Source of the DNA: Limnanthes douglasii subsp. nivea
Lineage: Eukaryota > Streptophyta > Magnoliopsida > Brassicales > Limnanthaceae
Direction of reading: 5' to 3'
Assembly: GCA_036936605.1 (NCBI GenBank)
Contig: JAUPFV010000004.1
Coordinates: forward strand, 294,418,009-294,482,008
Length of the DNA: 64,000 nt
Shown here: positions 56,826 through 64,000 of the stretch, piece by piece
Layout of the letters: each line of letters opens with the position of its first letter
How positions within the stretch are numbered: the first letter of the stretch is position 1
Notes under the pieces: generated by a model
Seen by the model: the letters and a program-made list of their open reading frames with translations, nothing else
The model's database searches: none
Told to the model about the DNA's origin: nothing
Program-made: the position numbers and the translations under genes

Positions 56826-57073
56826 TGAGGATAGAATATTTGAACATCGATAAAAATATATGGGTATTTATATAATTAATGTATAAAAGCATTATACTTT
56901 GTATTAGGAGTTAGTATACCTACAAATAAGGATATATTGGTTATTTATACCAATTTAACCTCAAATGAGGGTATATTGGTCTCTGACACTTGTATACTTG
57001 ATATTTTGATATATATACACACATGCACACGAGAAGGACCCTAAAAGGAGATATATCTCATTAATCCTAAATT
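56826..57073 (+). repeat. Right LTR-like repeat
   Basis: Partner of 40425-40790, truncated at its right end (similarity stops after CTCATTAATC.TAAATTTATT). Confidence 0.6.
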
Positions 57074-57099
57074 TATTTATTATAGACTATGTATTATGA

Positions 57100-58140
57100 G
57101 TCAATATTTGTTTTAAAATAAGTAATTATGACAGTTATGGGTATGTGAAGAAATCTGGTTCTATTGATATATATATTTATTGTTGTATGTAGATGATATG
57201 TTGATTTCTATCAAATATAAGGCATAAATTAAGTCTTTGAAAAAAAATTAGGAGCATGTTTGAAATAAAAAACCTAAGATCAGCCAAGAAGATTCTTGGG
57301 ATGAATATAATTATAGACATACAAAAGAGAATTTTTTTTATCACGGAATGGTTATCTAAAAAATGTACTGACATGCTTGATATGACAGAAGCAAAACTAG
57401 TTGCATGTCCCAGAGTTCAACATTTTAAACAAACATCGTTAAAAATTGATAATAAAGATGTGGACATGCAGAGAATTGAAGAAATTTTTTATTTTAATAT
57501 TGAAAAAACTATTATGTATATACATGTAGTAGACCTGATTTGGCTTATGCTTCAAGTTTGGTGAGCAGTCATACCGAGGCCAACCAAAAAATATTTGTAG
57601 ACTGTCAAGTAGGTTCTGAGGTACATAAAGGGATCCACAAGTCTAAAACTGGTGGATGGAGAGGTAGTTTTGGGATTCGAATATGTTGAAGGTTTTATTG
57701 ATTCTTATTACACTCGTTGTTTGGATATCATAAAGTTTTTTTACTCGTTATGTGCTTATTTTATTTAGTATCATTGCAAGTTGGAAAGCGAATCTTCAAC
57801 CTTGTAGTAGCATTGCACTTTAACAAAAGCTGGCTATATTATTTTTAGTGAAGCAATAAACGAGGTTATGAGGTTAATAAGAATGTTGAAGGAACTTGGG
57901 ATTCAGCAAGAACTTTTAATGGTGCACTGTGATAACCGAAGTGAAATACATTTGTCAAAGAATCGGGTTTTTCATGAACAGACTAAGAACATTGATGCTA
58001 AGCTTCATTTTTTAGAAGTATTCTTGAAAATGGGATATTGTGTTAGAGAAGGTTCATACAAGTGATAACCCAGTAGACATGTTTACTAAACCGGTGACAA
58101 CGAACAAGTTCAAGCATTGCTTGAACTTAGTCTATATCTG
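57100..58140 (+). pseudogene. Ty1/copia remnant, reverse transcriptase and RNase H
   Basis: About 57115-57210 reads SNYDSYGYVKKSGS then LLLYVDDMLIS after a frame change. 57256-57564 continues RT (LRSAKKILGMNIIIDIQKRI). 57868-58065 is RNase H (LKELGIQQELLMVHCDNRSE, FHEQTKNIDAKLHF), and DNPVDMFTKPVTTNKFKHCL follows to 58130. The N-terminal RT blocks are missing. Plausibly the right half of 38991-40420. Confidence 0.8.
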
Positions 58141-59550
58141 AAGCATTTGAGGCCATTGCAGAAGGGTAGTTAGAGCTGCAACAATTTGTGTTCATTTCTT
58201 ATAATTAAAACCAATGTGGATAATTTTAAAATCATAGTTCTCACTTGGAAAATAAAGTGTAACTAACTGAAGCTTTATGGTTTGGCTGCATTAGTTTCAT
58301 TGGCCCAGGCATCGACAGTATCGATCTAGGCATCACCGAGGCATCAGTTGTATCAGCCAAGGTATTGGTAGCATCTTCCATGAAGTTATCGGTCAATCCG
58401 AGCAACTTCATAAAGCATAATGCTATTATACGAGACGTTGGCTGCATCGTCTAAGAAGTTATTAGTATAGTCGAGTAAGACCATCGGACGAGGTGAAGGC
58501 TCCATCGATCTGAAAGACAACATATGATAAAAAGTCCGTACATGCCAATAGTCCATCAGCTTGGACTTATGATGTTTGGGTCTGACTGCTGATATAAATT
58601 TTCAATTAAGATGGTTAAATTTATCTTTAGATGGAAATAATATTAGTTACTTCTTCTTTTGAAACAAAAATGTTACTTTTTGTAAGGAGCATGTTCATTT
58701 ATTTTGAAAGAAATATTGTTACCAAGCATTATAAATATTCTCTTTGGGACTTTGAAGAAACAATGAGACTTTGGTGAATGTGCAACATAGATTAAGAGAG
58801 AAAATATTTGTTAAATTTCTTCTCGGGAGAACGGAAAGATATCTTGGAAGAGTATCGTGTGAGTTTTGGAATTTAAAGTTTTTGTAAAGATTTGTTTGGA
58901 AACTTAATCTTGTCAACTATTGTATATGTTTGGACCACTAAGGAATAACATTATTGTGGCTAAAGTTAGATGGAATTTGCTGAAACACTATATATATTTT
59001 TTGTTCTATTTTTTCTTATTCTCTTATTTGTTTTTAGTTTCCAATAGAATCATTGTGTATATGTAGATGTAATACTTGGAATGTTTTGACCTGAATCTAG
59101 ATTAATCGAATAAAATTTTCGTCGTATGTTTTAACAATAACTTTTCAGTAGGCTGTTTAATATATTTTATTATAAAATCACATTATTTTTCTTATTGCTT
59201 AAACCTTTTGAAGATTTAAGGTTTTTTAGATACAATTCTTTTTATTGAATTGTTATAAAAAATGGTTAAAATATTGTGGTTAATTCTTGTGTTATAAATG
59301 ATATGAAATTTTTTTATAAACTTTTTTAGTTTAAATGAAAAATACCCTTATAATAATTTTGTAAATTTAGATTGACTAATATAAATTAGAAACTAAAATA
59401 AATAGTTAATTGATAAAGTCTAAAATTCACAAGAATAAACTTTATCTTTTATGGAAAACATAACTTCTTTGATATGGGTACGATTTATATATAAAATATA
59501 ACATAATAATAATAATATTTTAATTCAGTCCCTTTTATTAGAAAACCCAA
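58141..59550. other. Copia 3' flank and AT-rich spacer
   Basis: No gene supported; minus-strand frames 58241-58447 and 58719-58916 match no known family. 58270-58480 has repeated GGCATC/ATCGA words. An AATAATAATAAT run lies at about 59505-59518. Confidence 0.4.
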
Positions 59551-60160
59551 TTGGGAAAGGAATACAGTAATTAATCATAAGTCTTAAAAGGGGTCGACTG
59601 AGAAGCTACATTTTGGCTCTTCAGATTCAGAGCAACACTAAACCAATTGAAAGTTTACAATCAAAGAAATCAAGGGGTGATTTGAGAAATCAACCATCCA
59701 TAAGGGGAAAGGGGACGATTTCAGCAATGAACAAGACTTCAGGAGCAGCAAACGATCCCATGAAGTTTGGGGACTTCATGGGAAGATGATATCAGTCTAA
59801 CTGGCAAGGATTGCAGCAGTCACTAGAAGCCCACACGAAAATCTAGGAATGCTGAATTGAGAAGCATCAGCTGCCAATTGAGCCATCGATTCCAGACTTA
59901 AGGAAAACGGGGAGTGAAGCAACAGATTGCTCAACCAATGGTTGATAATTTGAGATGAAGCACCCAATTGAGCTTGGGAGAACTCTTTGCCTTCCAATTG
60001 TTGGATTAAGAAACTGCTCAAACAAAGATCAGACGTTGGATCTGCAAAATGAGGAGAACTATGATTAGTTGTCAAACGAGAGGGTTAGTCAATCTGCAGT
60101 TGACCGATATCCAAGATATCGAGCAACAAGATTGCTAACAAGTGGTTTTGAGGGATGAAA
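59551..60160 (-). other. Probable 3' region of the L1 LINE
   Basis: Lies downstream of the LINE RNase H on the minus strand. A 92-codon minus frame (59797-60075) has no known family. No clear poly(A) tail was found; the simple AAT run near 59510 may mark the end. Confidence 0.35.
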
Positions 60161-60163
60161 TCC

Positions 60164-60600
60164 TCATAATAGATTTTTTATCTTGCACTTCAGAGTCCAC
60201 CTTGCAAGCCAATCAGCTGCAAGATTCTGTTCTCTGAAGGCATGGTGAAGAACCATAGAAGAAGAGAGTAGGCTCTTGATTCTGGTAAGCATGTTCGTAA
60301 TGGGAGTGAAAGAATTTCCACAAGATAACAAGGAAATAAGAATCTCGGAGTCACTCTCGATATCGATGTTGTTGAATCCTTTGATTTTGCAAATGGCCAG
60401 TTCATCCATCATAGCTCTGGCGTCAGCTTGGATTGGAGTTTGTTTGTCGTAAGTGTTACCATATCCCAAAAGGATCTTTCCATGGTGGTCTTTGATTATA
60501 ATGGCGCCACTGGATTCTCCGGATTGAGTACAGCAAGCGTCAGAGTTTAGCTTCAACTTGCCCTGAATTGGAGGCTTCCAGCACTGGTAATTAATTCTCT
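60164..60600 (-). pseudogene. L1 LINE RNase H domain
   Basis: KPPIQGKLKLNSDACCTQSG then GAIIIKDHHGKILLGYGN, ADARAMMDELAICKIKGF, DIESDSEILI and NLAADWLARWTL give the plant L1-type C-terminal RNase H. Asp at NSDA, ESDS and AADW are present; the usual catalytic Glu of the AEA motif is Asp (ADA). The frame 60164-60556 is open for 130 codons. Confidence 0.85.
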
Positions 60601-61590
60601 TCTTCTTCTCCAGATGAATGTAACAACCTAATTCCCTAGCTGTTGACTCACTGTTTTTCTAGTGCTTAAGCTTAATTAAGTTAGAAAAGTCCAGGCTAGA
60701 AATAATATGTTTTATATGTTGAATTGAGGACTTAGCTGTATGAGGGATATCCTTAAATTTAACCATGTTCCTGGCTTTCCAAATGACCCAGTTTATAATG
60801 GGAGGCAATATAGTCTTCATATGAACTTTAGAAGGAGAAGACTAAGACCAATTTCTGGCCATATGTATAAGATTCATGAACCTTCTTATCTTGACATTGA
60901 ATAGGTTAGCAAAATATACCCATATTAGTCAAATATGCTCGCATGAAACAAAAACATGCTCAGTAGTTTCAATATTATTACAAAATTGACATTTGGAAGC
61001 TAAATCCAAATGTCTCTTCTGCATCACTACTTCAGTAGGAATGATGTTTTTAAGAAGTCTTCAATGTAAAACAGAGCATTTAATTGGGGTAATTTGGTTT
61101 CAGGTTCTTTCAAATATAGAAGAAGTAGGATGATTTGATTTAGTTTGTTTAAAGTGTCATTTATGTTGAAAGAACCTGAATTAGATAATCTCTAATGTAT
61201 TTTATCTTCAGTATTTTTATCAATCTTTAGATTTTTTATGAGATTGATGCGAGAGTTAGGGATTAGAGAACTTATCGACTGAAAGCTCCATGAATTGTTG
61301 CTCCAAAGAGTGCTAAATTTCCCTCCTTTAAACCACATATTATCTGAATCATCTTCAAACTCGATGATTAGGGGTTACCAAACCAGCTATCCATCCAGAT
61401 ATCTATATCCCCTCTGCACAAAACCCAAGAAATATGATCTTCAGCCTCTTTCCTAACTTCAGTCATTCTATTCCAGCTTAAAGAACCCTTTTGTTGTAAT
61501 TTATTTGAGAAGGATGTAAACCATCACAGTAAATGCTGTGAATCGTCCTAGACCAGAGATAATTCTTACTCCTGAAGACAAAGCAGAGCT
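60601..61590 (-). pseudogene. L1 LINE RT C-terminus and zinc-binding (zf-RVT) region, heavily decayed
   Basis: Around 61380-61480 the minus strand reads WNRMTEVRKEAEDHISWVLC and DIDIWMDSWFG, typical of the region just before zf-RVT. Further down only scraps of frames remain (stops every 10-20 codons). Confidence 0.65.
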
Positions 61591-63039
61591 TCATAGAGTA
61601 AGCCTTTTGGTAATTAACAAGGTTGTGGATATTGAGACCTCCTTCTTTATAACTTCTACAGTTAAACTCCAGTTACTCCACTTAATTTTGTGCTTCTCAC
61701 TAGTTGAACCCAATAAAAATTTATTAAATTTTTTCTCAATTTTGCAGATGATGGAGATGGGGAGCTTGCAACTATGAATCCAATAGATAGGGATGGGAAG
61801 CAGGACACTCTTAATCAAAGTCAGCCTACCAGCATAATAAAAGCTATTTCCTTCCCAAGCCAGGATCTTGCTATTGACTTTATCAATTAAAGAAAAGAAG
61901 TTGCTGATTCTATTATTTGAGTTAAGAGTAATTCCCACGTACGTAGTAGGAAGGGTACCAATACTGAATTTAGTTTGAATTTGAAGGTCTTTTAGCCTGT
62001 TCTGAGTGATGTTACTAGCAGCAATAATTTATGTTTTATCCCTATTGATAACTTGACCAGAAGAGCCCTGATAAATCTGCAATAACAAACCTATTGAATC
62101 CATTGAAGATGTTAGCCCATTAGTAAAAACTAATAAATCATCGGCAAATGCCAAGCAAGGAATAATTATTTTGCTTCTACTCTTATACTTGATGGCTTTA
62201 TCAGTATCATAAAGTTTAGCCAAACCTCTTATCAAAGCTTCCTCAGTAAGGATGAACAGACTTCGAGATAATGGATCTCCTTGTCTAATCCCCTTGCTAT
62301 TTTAAAGAAACCAACATATATTCCATTAATCAGAATTGAAGCATAAACAGATGAAATAAGATTACTGATAATGTTAATAAATAGTTGATTAAAACCATAA
62401 CTAGTTAGGATTTTAAAGATGAAGTCATGAGATAGATTGTCGAAAGCTTTCGACATATCAAATTTAATGAAAAAATTGCCATTTTTTATCTTTCTTTTCA
62501 GGTAATGAAACAGCTCATTGGCTATCAGGATGTTCTCGTGGATGGATCTTCCCTTCACGTAAGCGTCTTGTACATCTGAAATTAGTTTAGGCAATAAATT
62601 AGAAATTATATTATTGATTAGTTTAGACATCAAGTGTTGAGGATAGTACAGAGAGAAATAGGCCTGAAATGATTCCAAAAACTAGGGTTATCAATTTTAG
62701 GTATAAGGCAAATGTAGTGACTTTAATTCCTTTTGGGATAGTCTCTCCTTTAATAAAATCTCTCATTTCTTTACAAAGATCAACTTTAATTATATTCCAG
62801 CAGGAGGTAAGGAAAAAAATGTTGAAGCCATCAACTCATGTTGTACTTGATGGCTTCAAACTTTTGATAGCTAATAAGATTTCTTCCTCAGAAGGGTCAG
62901 AAATCATAAACTCATTGTCAGTATCGGTAACAATATAAGGAATGTGCTTAAGAATGGCATTGGAATAATTATCATTACGATTAGTAATAGATTTAGAAGA
63001 AAACATATATTTGAAATAGCATTCCACATATGAATCCAT
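61591..63039 (-). pseudogene. L1 LINE reverse transcriptase
   Basis: 62836-63039 (ISDPSEEEILLAIKSLKPSS), 62232-62678 (LISDVQDAYVKGRSIHENIL, NFFIKFDMSKAFDNLSHDFI), 62029-62235 (IIPCLAFADDLLVFTNG, the catalytic FADD) and 61591-61938 (LIDKVNSKILAWEGNSFYYA, GRLTLIKSVLLPIPIYWI) are consecutive blocks of a plant L1 ORF2 in several frames. Confidence 0.9.
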
Positions 63040-64000
63040 TAGAGCATCATCATTTGTCCACTCATTATTGATTTTGATACTTGCAATTCTATTTTCCTTC
63101 TTTTTCTTTTGACAAAGTTGTGATAAATATTGGTGTTTTTGTCCCCGTCTTTTATCCAGGAATAGTAAGCTTTTGCTGCCAATAACGTTCCTACATGGTT
63201 AAGGAGAGAAGGTTGTTAGCTGAAGCTTTAGAGAGGTTGATTTTATCTTCTTGGTTATTGCTGGCAAGATATCTCTCTTCACACTGGTTAACTTTAGCCT
63301 CAGACTATTTAACATTTTCAAAGATGTTACCAAAGGTATCCTTATTCCATCTTATTAAATCTTCTTTAAGTCTTCTTAACTTATACCATAAGATATTGAG
63401 AGGGCTGCCAGTCATGTGTCTGTTCCAACTATCTTCAACAGTTTTAATAAAGCTAAGATCCTTAGTCCACATGTTGAGGAACTTGAAATTTCTATTGATT
63501 CTCTTGCTATTTTTTGTGATGCAGACTTTTAAGGGGGAATGATCGGAGCAGGTTCTTGCCATGTGGTTCACATCAGTAGAGTTGAAACTGTTAGCCCAGT
63601 TTTGATTGATCAGGACCCAATCCAGTCTCTTGCCTTTAAGTTTTTTTATCCATGTAAATTTAGTTCTAGTAAAGTTGGTTTCCTCAAGCTTACAATCTTT
63701 AATCATGTCATTAAAGTCTTCCACACTTTGATGGCAGTAGTTGTTGCAGTTAACTTGATCTCTAATGGATCTGGAAATGTTGAAGTCACCTAAAACCATC
63801 TAGTTCATCACAGAGGCAGAGATTTTTTTATAAAGTATTCCACAAGTCAAGTCTGTTTCCTCTCTGGCACTTGGCATGCACAGAGGTAGTGTAAATAAGC
63901 TTGCTGTAATATTTCAAGTTGATTTTAGTATGCACTAATTGAACATGGTCTATCTTAATGTTAATTTGAAGATCATCCTGCCAAAAAATCCATAATTTAT
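63040..64000 (-). pseudogene. L1 LINE endonuclease, runs off the window
   Basis: 63305-63799 has VLGDFNISRS, FTWIKKLKGKRLDWVLINQN and CSDHSPLKVCI, the C-terminal half of the APE-type endonuclease with the catalytic SDH. 63830-64000 carries INIKIDHVQLVHTKINLKYY and TTSVHAKCQRG, the middle of the domain in another frame. The N-terminus and any ORF1 lie to the right of the window. Confidence 0.88.

Larger units (their letters stand above)
40421..57073 (+). mobile_element. Probable large non-coding LTR element (LARD-like) nested in copia, itself interrupted
   Basis: A block starting GATGAGGATAGAATATT at 40425 recurs at 56826 and stays similar for about 250 bp (shared ATGTATAAA, TTAGGAGT, GTATATTGGTCT, TATATCTCATTAATC). 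The right copy is preceded by ATAGGGGAGTCA, a polypurine-like tract, as for a 3' LTR. The outer flanks are the two halves of a plus-strand copia element (integrase to the left, RT-RNase H to the right), as expected for an insertion, though about 600 bp of RT is missing. The interior without the gypsy insertion is about 8 kb and non-coding. Primer site and target duplication are not convincing. Confidence 0.5.

Noticed and set aside
59797..60075. 92-codon frame downstream of the LINE RNase H as a separate gene
   Set aside because: No family recognised, adjacent to LINE 3' end; probably part of its 3' region.
61538..61777. Plus-strand ORF opposite LINE RT
   Set aside because: Shadow of the minus-strand LINE coding sequence.

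Overview
This window looks like gene-poor, transposon-dominated nuclear DNA of a flowering plant, probably a eudicot. The signs are AT-rich spacers, plant-type Ty1/copia, Tat-lineage Ty3/gypsy and RNase H-bearing L1 elements, and one ordinary plant gene of the DMP (DUF679) family. I see no intact rRNA, tRNA, CRISPR array or prokaryotic operon. The species cannot be named from the sequence.

Layout. 1-1460: reverse-strand copia fragment. 1461-2505: (AT)n tract and a duplicated AT-rich spacer. 2506-3186: intronless four-membrane-span DMP gene on the minus strand. 3536-8858: complete but inactivated copia element (minus strand) with LTRs, TGGTT target duplication, tRNA-iMet primer site and unusual AGT...ACT LTR ends, lying about 345 bp upstream of the DMP start. 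9129-19981: a non-autonomous ACCGAA-rich DNA-transposon-like repeat split by a 10.3-kb Tat-type gypsy element (9588-19902, minus strand) that carries an antisense, intron-containing extra ORF on the plus strand. 19990-31000: related copia elements on the minus strand, one of them interrupted by a young LTR element.

Most notable object, 23494-28089. This is a compact LTR retrotransposon with nearly identical 335/334-bp LTRs, a CTAGT target duplication, an iMet primer site and a gag ORF. In place of protease, reverse transcriptase and integrase it carries a single open frame of 995 codons. That frame reads in order as pieces of four unrelated plant genes: a UvrD/TRANK-like P-loop helicase, an inter-alpha-trypsin-inhibitor-type von Willebrand A protein, the C-terminal catalytic half of phospholipase D zeta, and a sacsin-like protein. 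All are in the gag orientation and in one frame. It resembles the maize Bs1 type of gene-transducing retroelement, but with four donors fused. It could be transcribed from its own 5' LTR, which has a TATA box, and would need another element's enzymes to move.

31000-64000: older material. It includes plus-strand copia remnants (33340-34510, 39000-40400, 57110-58140), a plastid trnH-like scrap (36369-36398), a long hairpin (38020-38183), and a probable large non-coding LTR element (about 40421-57073). A second Tat-type gypsy element (about 44579-52669, plus strand) is nested in the latter, with a 30-bp minisatellite and its own antisense ORF of the same family as in the first gypsy element. From about 60164 to the right edge lies a decayed plant L1 LINE (minus strand) with endonuclease, reverse transcriptase and a C-terminal RNase H domain.

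The elements are mostly independent parasites rather than cooperating genes. The informative relations are nesting order, LTR divergence and captured cargo. Differences were counted by eye, and gene-family names come from recalled family resemblance, not from a search.
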